Part shown: positions 1 through 8,088 of the stretch, one piece after another
Layout: each line of letters begins with the position of its first letter
Numbering within the stretch: position 1 is the stretch's first letter
From: Marinicella marina
Lineage (GTDB): Bacteria; Pseudomonadota; Gammaproteobacteria; Xanthomonadales; Marinicellaceae
Length of the DNA stretch: 64,000 nt
Reading direction: 5' to 3'
Assembly: GCF_030065545.1 (NCBI RefSeq)
Contig: NZ_JASJNC010000001.1
Location: forward strand, 186,001 to 250,000
Program-made: the position numbers and the translations under genes
Notes under the pieces: model-generated
The model's database searches: none
The model's input: the letters and a program-made list of their open reading frames with translations, nothing else
Told to the model about the DNA's origin: nothing

Positions 1-1
1 C

Positions 2-226
2 GGCTGTCAGGTTTTGTTTTATGCAGTTAAAAGAATTGATCAAGCACCCTTTTATCAACTGGAAATCTCTGCCCCAATGGCTGACTTTCCCAGCAATGAC
101 GCCGAGGCAGACACGCAGCGGGTGAACGATGCTATTGAACACATGGTGCGCCAAGCGCCCGAACAATACCTCTGGTTGCATAAACGATTCAAAACCCGAC
201 CCGAGGGCGATTTGCCGTTCTATTGA
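2..226 (+). CDS. Lipid A biosynthesis acyltransferase (LpxL/HtrB family), C-terminal fragment
   Basis: The reading frame is open from the first bases of the window and ends at 226, so only about the last 74 residues are present. The tail segment 'EQYLWLHKRFKTRPEG' is the hallmark C-terminus of the LpxL/LpxM acyltransferases. These inner-membrane enzymes move an acyl chain from acyl-ACP to the lipid A precursor at the cytoplasmic face. The HX4D catalytic motif would lie upstream, outside the window. An internal TTG at 14 is not a credible start because the family homology continues upstream of it. Whether it is LpxL or LpxM cannot be decided from this part. Confidence 0.85.
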   Translation, partial: GCQVLFYAVKRIDQAPFYQLEISAPMADFPSNDAEADTQRVNDAIEHMVRQAPEQYLWLHKRFKTRPEGDLPFY

Positions 227-275
227 ATTTTTGACTGACTAACCCCATCCATAAACTTTATCCATCCAGTCAAGC

Positions 276-914
276 ATGAAAATTCCACACCTAGATCCTT
301 CCTACGCCAAACAGCGACGAGCGCAATGGCCTCGCGCGTTTCGTCTTGGCTTGATTTTTTTGGCGGTGATTTGGGGCTTTTTTTTGTTGGCACAGGTATT
401 GCCTTTGACTCAGTTTGGAACCAAGCCAAGAACCATTGAAGGCTTGTTAGGCATTGTAACCATGCCATTTATTCACAGTGGTTGGCCACATTTGGTTGGT
501 AACTCCTTACCGATGTTTGTGGCCGTGTTGGCATTATTCGGGAACTACCCCAAAGTGGCTAAAATGATAGTGCTATTGAGTATCGTATTAACCGGCACCT
601 TGGTTTGGGTATTTGGACGCGAAGTGAACCACATCGGTTCCAGCGGTTTGTTTTATGCCTTGTTAAGTTATTTGTTTGTCAGTGGTTTTTTGAAAAAGGA
701 CATACAGTCCATTGGCATTTCAATTGCCATAGCCTTTATGTATGGCTCGATGATTTGGGGCATCTTCCCTGGTAAACCAGGTGTATCATGGGAATCACAC
801 ATGTTTGGTTTTCTGGTTGGGGTGTTTTTAGCTTACAACACCAAAGACATTGACCGCCCAGTCCTGAAAGACTGGCAGTTGGATAAAGACCTAGATCAAT
901 ACTATGAGGAATAG
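276..914 (+). CDS. Rhomboid family intramembrane serine protease
   Basis: This 212-residue protein has about six hydrophobic segments. It carries the rhomboid signature: HxxxN around residues 72-76 (HLVGN), the nucleophile in GSSG with Ser123, and the second-helix partner His175 in 'SHMFGFLVG'. Rhomboids cleave membrane proteins inside the lipid bilayer. It is a short rhomboid without an obvious cytoplasmic domain; its substrate cannot be told. It begins 49 bp after the acyltransferase stop and ends facing the DksA-type gene, so it may be read through from the upstream gene. Family assignment is firm, physiological role unknown. Confidence 0.88.
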   Translation: MKIPHLDPSYAKQRRAQWPRAFRLGLIFLAVIWGFFLLAQVLPLTQFGTKPRTIEGLLGIVTMPFIHSGWPHLVGNSLPMFVAVLALFGNYPKVAKMIVLLSIVLTGTLVWVFGREVNHIGSSGLFYALLSYLFVSGFLKKDIQSIGISIAIAFMYGSMIWGIFPGKPGVSWESHMFGFLVGVFLAYNTKDIDRPVLKDWQLDKDLDQYYEE

Positions 915-946
915 CTCATGGTGCCTTAGCAACCCCTCATTGAACA

Positions 947-1303
947 TCACTTGGCACTGGCACAATCAATACAAAACGGTGTGTGCGGAATGGCCTGCAA
1001 GCGTTTCCTATTGATTGACTCACCACAAACCACACATTCACCATAACTGCCTTCTTCAATGCGTTGGAGGGCTTTGTTTACTTGTGAGAGCTCTATCTGC
1101 GCCCCTTGATCTAGTGCTTGCACCACTTCATCATTTTCAACATCAACAGCCTGCTCGGCGAAATCGGCACTGATTGGCTCATCCTTGTGGATGTGGAGCT
1201 TGGTTTTAGCCAATAAATCCAACAAGCGTTTTTGTTCTTTTATTAATTCTTCATGCAGTTCGTCTACATGCTCTGTTTGCATTAAACTTCTCATAACCAT
1301 CAT
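947..1303 (-). CDS. DksA/TraR family C4-type zinc-finger protein
   Basis: The 118-residue protein has a helical N-terminal half and a C-terminal zinc finger with two CxxC pairs, CVVC and CIDC, separated by 17 residues as in DksA. DksA-family proteins enter the RNA polymerase secondary channel and alter initiation, often with ppGpp; shorter paralogues are less well understood. It lacks the long DksA N-terminal extension, so it is more likely a paralogue of the YbiI/TraR kind than DksA itself. Several in-frame Met codons (1303, 1300, 1294, 1282) make the exact start uncertain; a GGTGA at about 1306-1310 favours 1303. Confidence 0.82.
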   Translation of the reverse strand: MMVMRSLMQTEHVDELHEELIKEQKRLLDLLAKTKLHIHKDEPISADFAEQAVDVENDEVVQALDQGAQIELSQVNKALQRIEEGSYGECVVCGESINRKRLQAIPHTPFCIDCASAK

Positions 1304-1321
1304 TCACCTAAACTGCCCTTT

Positions 1322-1339
1322 ACGGTCTTATAAAACCGT
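1322..1339. promoter_or_regulatory. 18-bp near-palindrome in the leader of the DksA-type gene
   Basis: ACGGTCTTATAAAACCGT is a palindrome apart from one base pair and lies 19-36 bp upstream of the minus-strand start at 1303. This is a position suited to an operator or a small 5'-UTR hairpin. No known regulator can be named from it. Confidence 0.3.
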
Positions 1340-1436
1340 TCCGCTCACCTCTTTAAGGGTACGAAACTTCCTAATTGACAGTCTAAGTGTTGTCTGGTCA
1401 AGATAAATTGACAAAAGTCAAAATATCCAAAAATGC

Positions 1437-1468
1437 AAAAGCCAGCGACTGTAAAAGTCGCTGGCTTT
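1437..1468 (-). terminator. Rho-independent terminator of the secreted-protein gene 1488-2465
   Basis: A perfect 13-bp stem (AAAGCCAGCGACT / AGTCGCTGGCTTT) with a short loop lies 20 bp beyond the stop codon of the minus-strand gene and is followed by T residues on that strand. Confidence 0.75.
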
Positions 1469-1487
1469 GTTATTCATGCTAGGTAGA

Positions 1488-2465
1488 CTATTTCTTTTGC
1501 AGTTGTTGTTCCAACCTTTTGATGGTTGTCAGCACGCGATCTTGCGTGGTTTTATCCAATGACGAGGCTGGTGCTGATTTCAACAAAGCATGATTCAACA
1601 TGCTGTTTAAACCCAGTATTGGTTGCTTTTGTTGCAGTGATTTTGAGGGCCCTACACCCGCATCAACAAATGTTTTACTGGCCGATCTGAACCCTCGCAC
1701 TGAGAAACCCGACAATGCCAAATTGGGCGAACTTCCAACAGCATAAGAAAAGGCTTCACCATCAAATTGATCGGTTCCAGTTTTCAAATAATAAGCCAAG
1801 TAAAAATCGGCATCGTCTCTGACCACTGCAATCAACTCATCATTAACAGTGTCATAGGCGGCTGCCAAGTCGTTGTTATTCAGCGCAAAATTAGTACAGC
1901 GATTAAACAGGGTGCTTTCAGAACGACAGCCAGTGGCCAAGTAATCACCATCAAAAGTTTCAGTTTGTTCAAAAATCAGCACATCAGCAAAAAATGGGAA
2001 GCCATTGCTGTACTCAGAGACATCGTAAACCACTTGCCATTCACCACGCATCTTTTGTAGCTCGTCACCCAAGTAGAAATTAAAACGTTCGAGGAAAATG
2101 CTTTCTCCTTGAATCTCCAAGGTGGCCGTGGTCTCGGTCAAGAAATCAATTCTGGCTTGGCCCAAATTACTGGCAAAAGTATCCACAGGTGTCCATGTGC
2201 ACAACAAACAAGGGCCATTTTCGCTGATATAAATATCACCTTGAAAAAAGGAGTTACCATCTAAAAAACCTGAGGTGGTATACCAATAGGGAATACCGCC
2301 GTCATCATAGACATAAAACACCCCAAATAAGAAGTTGTCTTGAATTTCAATGCTATAACCACTGCCCGGTTCGTCAGCATTCCACCACAAGCCAGATTCA
2401 GGGGTGAATGACCAACTGGGCAAGCTCAATAACATCAAAGTACATATTGTGAGTATTTTTTTCAT
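1488..2465 (-). CDS. Secreted protein of unknown function with 'GLWWNADEPGSGYSIE' motif
   Basis: The 325-residue protein starts with a classical signal peptide (MKKILTICTLMLLSLPSWSF) and has GGAG just upstream of its ATG. The mature N-terminus holds a Trp/Gly/Tyr-rich segment ending in 'GVFYVYDDGGIPYWYTTSG', a beta-rich motif seen in exported proteins of Xanthomonadales-like bacteria, often repeated. The middle has Cys pairs (CLLC, and Cys in 'CRSESTLFNRC') that may form disulfides. The C-terminal 60 residues are basic and helical. It stands alone and has its own terminator. I recognise no enzyme domain; location is probably periplasmic or outside the cell. Confidence 0.6.
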   Translation of the reverse strand: MKKILTICTLMLLSLPSWSFTPESGLWWNADEPGSGYSIEIQDNFLFGVFYVYDDGGIPYWYTTSGFLDGNSFFQGDIYISENGPCLLCTWTPVDTFASNLGQARIDFLTETTATLEIQGESIFLERFNFYLGDELQKMRGEWQVVYDVSEYSNGFPFFADVLIFEQTETFDGDYLATGCRSESTLFNRCTNFALNNNDLAAAYDTVNDELIAVVRDDADFYLAYYLKTGTDQFDGEAFSYAVGSSPNLALSGFSVRGFRSASKTFVDAGVGPSKSLQQKQPILGLNSMLNHALLKSAPASSLDKTTQDRVLTTIKRLEQQLQKK

Positions 2466-2661
2466 ATAATGCTCCGCATAATGGATAATGGTTGTTATAT
2501 TACCAATCCTGACTGAATTTCAAATGAACATTTTATAAACCGAATATGAACGGGCTGAAAATGGCCGCTCTGATGCCACCACCGAATGCAGCAATAGCTT
2601 GCCATGTCGCTTATTTTTTTGGTTTATAACAAATGTAAAAAAGCCCAAAGAGGATGCTTAC

Positions 2662-3441
2662 ATGATAGACATAGGTGCAAACCTAACCCACGACAGCTTT
2701 GACAAAGACCGCGATGAAGTCATCAAAAATGCCCAAGATGCCGGTGTTGATGCCTTCATCATCACCGGCTCAGACGTTTCATGCTCTCATAAAGCACGGG
2801 ATTTAGCTCACCAATACTCCGCTTGTTGCTTTGCCACTGCTGGCATCCACCCTCACCACGCCAGTGAGTTTGATGGCGAGGCTGAGGCGGCCATTCAAGC
2901 CCTGTTAAAGGATGAAAAAGTGGTTGCTGTTGGCGAAACCGGCTTGGATTATTTTCGTGATTTTTCACCGCGAGAGGCGCAGTTGTTCTCGTTTGAACAA
3001 CACATCAAAATGGCCCAAGAAAATGACATGCCGATGTTTTTACACCAGCGCGATGCTCACGTTGATTTTCATCCAGTGCTGAAGGAACATCGCGATGATT
3101 TATCACGGGTGGTGGTGCATTGTTTCACTGATAATGAGCGGGCATTGTTTGATTATTTAGATTTGGATTGTTACATTGGTATCACTGGTTGGATTTGTGA
3201 CGAAAGGCGTGGCGCACATTTATTGAACTTGGTACAAAACATACCGCTGAATCGCTTGATGATTGAAACTGATTCACCTTATTTGATGCCACGTAACCTC
3301 AAGCCAAAACCGAAAAGCAGACGCAACGAACCGAAATACCTGCCTCATATTGCTGAATTTGTGGCAAAACAGTTGAATTTACCCGTCAGTGAACTCATTA
3401 ACTACACCAACGACAACAGCAAAACTTTTTTTAACCTCTAA
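2662..3441 (+). CDS. tatD: TatD family metal-dependent DNase
   Basis: From the ATG at 2662 the protein is 259 residues and opens with MIDIGANLTHDSF, matching the E. coli TatD N-terminus rather than the 'DTHCHL' of YcfH/YjjV. Further TatD features are visible: 'AGIHPHHASEF', 'VGETGLDYFRDFSP', 'HQRDAH', 'VVHCFTDN', 'GITGWICDERRG' and 'ETDSPYLMPR'. These supply the His/Asp/Glu metal ligands of the TIM-barrel hydrolase. TatD is a 3'-5' exonuclease for DNA and RNA, linked to oxidative damage repair. An upstream in-frame start at 2599 is possible, but AGAGGA before 2662 and homology favour the later one. The gene runs directly into pepQ. Confidence 0.92.
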   Translation: MIDIGANLTHDSFDKDRDEVIKNAQDAGVDAFIITGSDVSCSHKARDLAHQYSACCFATAGIHPHHASEFDGEAEAAIQALLKDEKVVAVGETGLDYFRDFSPREAQLFSFEQHIKMAQENDMPMFLHQRDAHVDFHPVLKEHRDDLSRVVVHCFTDNERALFDYLDLDCYIGITGWICDERRGAHLLNLVQNIPLNRLMIETDSPYLMPRNLKPKPKSRRNEPKYLPHIAEFVAKQLNLPVSELINYTNDNSKTFFNL

Positions 3442-3455
3442 CTTTGAAGAAAATC

Positions 3456-4733
3456 ATGGGCCTTTTTAAAAACCACATTGAACACATTTCAGCCATCACC
3501 ACCGCTGCCTTGGCGCACGCTGGTTACGATGGACTTTTTATTTATTCTGGCCACCCAGTGAATAACTTCATGGATGATATGGCGCCTCCTCACAGCATTA
3601 ATCCACATTTTAAATGGTGGGTACCCGTACCGGATGTGGTCAGCAGTGTGGTGCATTTCGTGCCCGGTGAAAAACCCACCGTATACCTGAATCAACCAGC
3701 CGACTTTTGGCACAAAGTGGTCGATAACAGCCAAGGCAAGTGGGCTGAACATTTTAATGTCAAAGTGGTCGGTCACTATTCTGAATTACCAGATTTTAAA
3801 CAAGCCAAGAACCACGCATGGATTGGCTCAACTGAGCTACAGCCCTTAGCAGCCGAGCACACCAACCCTGAAAAGCTGATTAACTACCTACACTTCAATC
3901 GAATCCAAAAAACCGACTATGAAATTCATTGTATCGGTGAGGCCAATAAATTGGCACTGAAGGGGCACGCAGCTGCTGAGGCCGCTTTTAGAGAGGGCAT
4001 GAGTGAATATGAAATCCACATGGCATACCTACAGGCCTGTGCCCATAACGAACACCAAATGCCCTATGGCAACATAGTGGCTTTGAATGAAAACCCCTCG
4101 GTGCTGCATTACCAGTACCAAAGTCGAGAGCGATACGCAGCGGTTGATCTAAAATCTTTTTTGATTGATGCAGGCGCCAACTACAAAGGCTATGCAGCTG
4201 ACATCACCAGAACCTATGCCTATAACGATGGTCTTTTTGCTGAAATGATCCAGTCAATGGACGAAAAACAACAGCAACTGTGCCAAGCAGCTGTGGTCGG
4301 TCAAGATTACGTGGCCCTGCACCGCCAAGCCCATGTCAATATCTCAGAGGTATTACGCGAAGCAGGGGTGTTTACCTGCTCTGCTGAAGCTGCGGTTGAG
4401 TCCGGTTTAAGCCAAACCTTTTTCCCGCATGGCTTGGGCCATTATTTGGGGCTACAAGTACACGATGTTTCAGGCCATGTCATTGATGCCAATGGCACAG
4501 TGAAATCTCCACCTAAAGAATACCCGTTTTTGCGCCTGACCGATACCCTGCGTCAGAATGCAGTCATCACCATCGAACCCGGTTTGTACTTCATCCCAAT
4601 GCTGATGCAAGAAATTGCTGGCCACAATGACGTCAATTGGGACAAAGTAGATGAGCTGATTCCTTATGGCGGCATCCGCATTGAGGACAATGTGGTGGTC
4701 AAGGCTGAAGACTCCATTAATTTGAGCCGCTGA
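3456..4733 (+). CDS. pepQ: Xaa-Pro dipeptidase
   Basis: This pita-bread fold M24 metallopeptidase splits dipeptides with C-terminal proline. Metal-binding and catalytic elements are visible in order: Asp in 'LIDAGANYKGYAADITRTY', His in 'FFPHGLGHYLGLQVHD', Glu in 'ITIEPGLYFIP' and Glu in 'GGIRIEDNVVV'. The insert 'KEYPFLRLTDTLRQNAV' is typical of PepQ. Length (425 residues from ATG 3456) is close to the usual 440. A TTG at 3444 could add four residues, but GAAGAAA sits ahead of 3456. It lies 14 bp after tatD, so the two are probably co-transcribed, and it ends at a terminator shared with prc. Confidence 0.93.
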   Translation: MGLFKNHIEHISAITTAALAHAGYDGLFIYSGHPVNNFMDDMAPPHSINPHFKWWVPVPDVVSSVVHFVPGEKPTVYLNQPADFWHKVVDNSQGKWAEHFNVKVVGHYSELPDFKQAKNHAWIGSTELQPLAAEHTNPEKLINYLHFNRIQKTDYEIHCIGEANKLALKGHAAAEAAFREGMSEYEIHMAYLQACAHNEHQMPYGNIVALNENPSVLHYQYQSRERYAAVDLKSFLIDAGANYKGYAADITRTYAYNDGLFAEMIQSMDEKQQQLCQAAVVGQDYVALHRQAHVNISEVLREAGVFTCSAEAAVESGLSQTFFPHGLGHYLGLQVHDVSGHVIDANGTVKSPPKEYPFLRLTDTLRQNAVITIEPGLYFIPMLMQEIAGHNDVNWDKVDELIPYGGIRIEDNVVVKAEDSINLSR

Positions 4734-4783
4734 AAACCAGTCAGCACTGCTCGTCAGTTCTGCTTTGAGTTAAATTAAAGCAC

Positions 4784-4814
4784 AAAAAAGCCCGAGTTAA
4801 AATTCGGGCTTTTT
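4784..4814. terminator. Bidirectional terminator between pepQ and prc
   Basis: AAAAAGCCCGA and TCGGGCTTTTT form an 11-bp stem with A and T tracts on both sides. It lies between two convergent genes and can serve both. Confidence 0.85.
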
Positions 4815-4835
4815 AAGGTTTTGTTTTGGATGCAA

Positions 4836-7016
4836 TTACTTTTTATCGGCTTTGGCAATCAAGTGATTCATTTGTAGGGTGATGAAATCAGCCAAAATCC
4901 GTGCGGTCTCATGCAAGCGGTAATCAACCCATTCCTCATCATCATCTTCATCATCGTTGGCTGCAGCCTCTTCACGTGCCGCCTGTTCAGCGGCCAAAGT
5001 GTCATCGGATTTCAATGCCTCGGTTGAATCAAACAACATTGAGACTTCTCCCAATATTGGGTTGGGTTCAACGGCTGCCAACATTTCCTCACGTTTGGCT
5101 TTTCGGGCTTTCTTTCGCGCCTTGCGTTCTTCAACGCGGCGCTGTCGTTCGGACAAGGATAAGGACACTGTTTTGTCGTTTTTGTCTTGTTCATAAAGCT
5201 CAATTTCTTTTTTCAAAAAATCAAACTCAAAATTTACCGCAATGCGGCTGTTGGCACGTTTTTTCAATTCTGAGATTTCATCAGACAAATCGTCAAACAT
5301 GGTGTAATCACTGCTGGAAATGCTGTTCCATGGCAGCGCATTGTCATAAGCCGATTCACCGTAATTCTCAAAACCCGGTGTGGCTGGGAACATGATGTCC
5401 GGAATCACGCCACGGTTTTGGGTGCTGCCACCATTGATTCTAAAGAACTGACCCATGGTCATTTTTAACTGACCCAACTCCTCTTCAGGGTTGTTAACAT
5501 ATTCATTCAAAGGCATGACATTTTGCACCGTGCCCTTGCCATAAGTTTGTCCACCGACAATCACGGCGCGGCCATAGTCTTGCATTGCTGCGGCAAATAT
5601 TTCTGAAGCAGAGGCCGATAATTTATTCACCATGACCACCATCGGACCTTCCCATGCCATGGTTGGGTTGACATCACGTTTGACGTCTATTTTTCCGTTA
5701 CTGAATTTGGTTTGTACAATGGGGCCTTTATCCACAAAAAGACCTGATAATTGAATCGCTTCATACAATGAGCCACCGCCATTGTTGCGCAAATCAACGA
5801 TGACGCCTTGCACCCCTTCGGCTTTGAATTTATCGATGATGTTTTTTACGTCTTTGGTGGTACTGCGGTAATCAGGGTCGTTGTTTTGCATGCCAGCAAA
5901 ATCTAAATAAAAAGTCGGCAAATCAATCACGCCAATTTTTCGCACATGTTTGCCTTCTTTGACTTTCATGATTTTATGCTGCGCGGCTTGTTGTTCCAGT
6001 TTTACTTTGTCGCGGACAATATGCACAACTTTAGGTATCGTATCAGGTGAATCATCCTCACCAATCACCCTCAATCTGACCGTTGAGCCTTTTTCACCAC
6101 GTATTTTTTTCACTACATCAGTAATGCTCCAACCCACGACGTCATCAAAACTGCCTGATTCGTCTTGGCCTACTGCCAGTACTTTATCACCACTTTTCAA
6201 ACTGCCTTCTAAATCTGCTGGGCCGCCTTTCACAATGGTCTGGATAGAAGTGTATTCACCGTCATTGCCCAATACTGCGCCGATACCTTCCAGTGACAAC
6301 TTCATGTTGATTTCAAAGTTTTCCGAGGTGATGGGTTCCATGTAGCCAGTGTGAGGTTCGACCAATGACAGGAAAGAATTGATAAAGAACTGGAACACAT
6401 CATCACTGTCCATGTCGTTGATGCGCTTGGCCATGACGTTGTATCTTTTGCTTAAGGTCTCTTTGATTTTTTCAGGTTCTTTCTTCAGCAACTTTAAGTT
6501 TAAATAGTCGTTTTTAACTTTCTTGCGCCACAAATCGTTGAGTTCTTTTTGATCAATGGCGTAGGGCGCTTTTTCACGGTCCCATTGGTATTCTTCTTCC
6601 TTATCAAAGTCCAAATCAGCTTCTAACACACTCAGAGCATATTCTTTTTGTGCCAGCATGCGTTTTTTGAATAAGTTAAAAATTTCATACGCAGGTTCCA
6701 TGTTGCCTACTTTCAAACCATCATCCAATCGCGTTTCCCAACGATCGAAAGAAATCACATCCTCGCCCAAAAAGTACATCTTGTTGGGGTCCAAAACTGA
6801 TAAGTATTTGGTCAGGATTTGTTTTGATAAATCATCGTTTAAATCGGTGTCTTTGTAATGCAGCTTGTCTACCAATCGCACCACCATAACACTTTCACTT
6901 TGATGCTTTGGGCTGGGCTTGATGGGCTCTATACCCACTTTAGCCACCGTCAAACTGGGGGCTGTGATTGAGCTTATGATCAAGCCCATGCTGATTAATA
7001 TGTTAGTTATTTTCAT
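4836..7016 (-). CDS. prc: Carboxy-terminal (tail-specific) processing protease Prc
   Basis: The 726-residue periplasmic S41 serine protease has a signal peptide (MKITNILISMGLIISSITAPSLTVA), an N-terminal helical domain, a PDZ domain at about 240-330 and the catalytic domain from about 355. Ser469 in 'KLSASASEIF' and Lys494 in 'TYGKGTVQ' are 25 residues apart, as in E. coli Prc, where this Ser-Lys dyad acts. A charged C-terminal region (about 590-700, Lys/Arg-rich then Asp/Glu-rich) follows. Prc trims penicillin-binding protein 3 and degrades tagged or misfolded periplasmic proteins and murein hydrolases. It is divergent from the FKBP isomerase gene, another envelope folding factor. Confidence 0.93.
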   Translation of the reverse strand: MKITNILISMGLIISSITAPSLTVAKVGIEPIKPSPKHQSESVMVVRLVDKLHYKDTDLNDDLSKQILTKYLSVLDPNKMYFLGEDVISFDRWETRLDDGLKVGNMEPAYEIFNLFKKRMLAQKEYALSVLEADLDFDKEEEYQWDREKAPYAIDQKELNDLWRKKVKNDYLNLKLLKKEPEKIKETLSKRYNVMAKRINDMDSDDVFQFFINSFLSLVEPHTGYMEPITSENFEINMKLSLEGIGAVLGNDGEYTSIQTIVKGGPADLEGSLKSGDKVLAVGQDESGSFDDVVGWSITDVVKKIRGEKGSTVRLRVIGEDDSPDTIPKVVHIVRDKVKLEQQAAQHKIMKVKEGKHVRKIGVIDLPTFYLDFAGMQNNDPDYRSTTKDVKNIIDKFKAEGVQGVIVDLRNNGGGSLYEAIQLSGLFVDKGPIVQTKFSNGKIDVKRDVNPTMAWEGPMVVMVNKLSASASEIFAAAMQDYGRAVIVGGQTYGKGTVQNVMPLNEYVNNPEEELGQLKMTMGQFFRINGGSTQNRGVIPDIMFPATPGFENYGESAYDNALPWNSISSSDYTMFDDLSDEISELKKRANSRIAVNFEFDFLKKEIELYEQDKNDKTVSLSLSERQRRVEERKARKKARKAKREEMLAAVEPNPILGEVSMLFDSTEALKSDDTLAAEQAAREEAAANDDEDDDEEWVDYRLHETARILADFITLQMNHLIAKADKK

Positions 7017-7224
7017 TTTTCTCGTTTGTTTTTTATTGGTTTGTGGGTTTTTATCTTCAGTTGTTGAACTTTTCTTTCTTTATACTGCCTGAGGCTTTGA
7101 TTTAATGATATAGGTCAATCGTCATCAATACAAGCCTCAGCAGGGGGTATGCACCTAAAAAACAGTCGTTTGTGGCTGAGTTTTACGTAACTTCACCGCC
7201 CTGAGTAAAACTGAGACCCAGTTA

Positions 7225-7255
7225 TTGAATAATGGTTGCATATTTTTGTTATAAT
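7225..7255 (+). promoter_or_regulatory. Probable sigma70 promoter of the FKBP gene
   Basis: A consensus TATAAT (7250-7255) has TTGAAT (7225-7230) 19 bp upstream, slightly longer than ideal spacing. It lies about 70 bp before the ATG at 7323, in the 306-bp divergent region between prc and this gene. Confidence 0.45.
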
Positions 7256-7322
7256 TGCCCGCTTTGATCAACTCACTGGGTTGATTCGGGCACATAACTG
7301 CTATTAATTTGGAGAAATTTGA

Positions 7323-8030
7323 ATGAAAAAATTAGCCATCGCCTTTGGTGTATCTGCACTCTTGGTAAGCGCCACATCATGGGCGGACATGGACACTGAC
7401 AATGGTCAGATCAATTACAAAATCGGTTCTGACGTCGGTAAATACCTGAAAGACTCTGAGTTGGATTTTGATAAAGACTCTTTCATGACCGGTTTGGAAG
7501 ATGCTTTGTCAGGTCGCGATTTGCGCTTAACGCCTGAAGAATTAACCAAGATTCGCGGCATCATCCAACAAAAACAACAAGAAGTCCAAAAAGCCAAAAG
7601 AGAAAAAATGATGGCTGAGTTGGAAGTTCAAAAAGGTGAAAATGCTGAAAAAGGTGCTGCTTTCTTGAAAGCCAAAGCCACAGAAGAAGGTGTCATGAGC
7701 ACTGAGTCAGGCATGCTTTATGAAGTATTGGAAGCAGGCACAGGTCCTAAACCCGCATCAGCAACTGCTACCGTTGTTGTTCACTATACAGGTACTTTGA
7801 TTGATGGCACCAAATTCGACAGTTCAGTAGACCGTGGCCAACCAGCTACCTTCGGCTTGAATCAAGTCATTAAAGGTTGGACTGAAGGATTACAGCTGAT
7901 GAACCAAGGTGCTAAGTACCGTTTTTATATCCCACCTGAGCTGGCCTATGGTTCAGATGCGAGACCTGGTAGCCCCATCGGTCCAAACAGTACTTTGATT
8001 TTTGACGTTGAGTTAATTGAAGTGAAATAA
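7323..8030 (+). CDS. FKBP-type peptidyl-prolyl cis-trans isomerase, exported (FkpA/Mip type)
   Basis: The 235-residue protein has a signal peptide (MKKLAIAFGVSALLVSATSWA), an N-terminal dimerisation region (about 25-125) with a long Lys/Glu/Gln-rich helix (QQKQQEVQKAKREKMMAELE), and a C-terminal FKBP domain (about 130-235). FKBP signatures include 'VVHYTGTLIDGTKFDSS', 'GQPATFGLNQVIKGWTEGL' and 'YRFYIPPELAYG'. Proteins of this build are periplasmic V-shaped dimers that assist envelope protein folding. GGAG lies 8 bp before the start. It ends at a strong terminator and stands alone as a transcription unit. Confidence 0.92.
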   Translation: MKKLAIAFGVSALLVSATSWADMDTDNGQINYKIGSDVGKYLKDSELDFDKDSFMTGLEDALSGRDLRLTPEELTKIRGIIQQKQQEVQKAKREKMMAELEVQKGENAEKGAAFLKAKATEEGVMSTESGMLYEVLEAGTGPKPASATATVVVHYTGTLIDGTKFDSSVDRGQPATFGLNQVIKGWTEGLQLMNQGAKYRFYIPPELAYGSDARPGSPIGPNSTLIFDVELIEVK

Positions 8031-8051
8031 ATTCAATTCGCAAGATTCAGG

Positions 8052-8078
8052 AAAAAGCCCCTTTTTGGGGCTTTTTTT
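8052..8078. terminator. Bidirectional terminator between the FKBP gene and priA
   Basis: AAAAAGCCCC, a five-T loop and GGGGCTTTTTTT form a strong hairpin 22 bp after the FKBP stop and 11 bp beyond the priA stop, usable from both sides. Confidence 0.88.
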
Positions 8079-8088
8079 ATGGCTTTTA

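Noticed and set aside
4901-5395. 164-residue plus-strand frame
   Set aside because: It runs antisense inside prc, is rich in His/Pro/Arg from the reverse of an acidic region, and has no family features.
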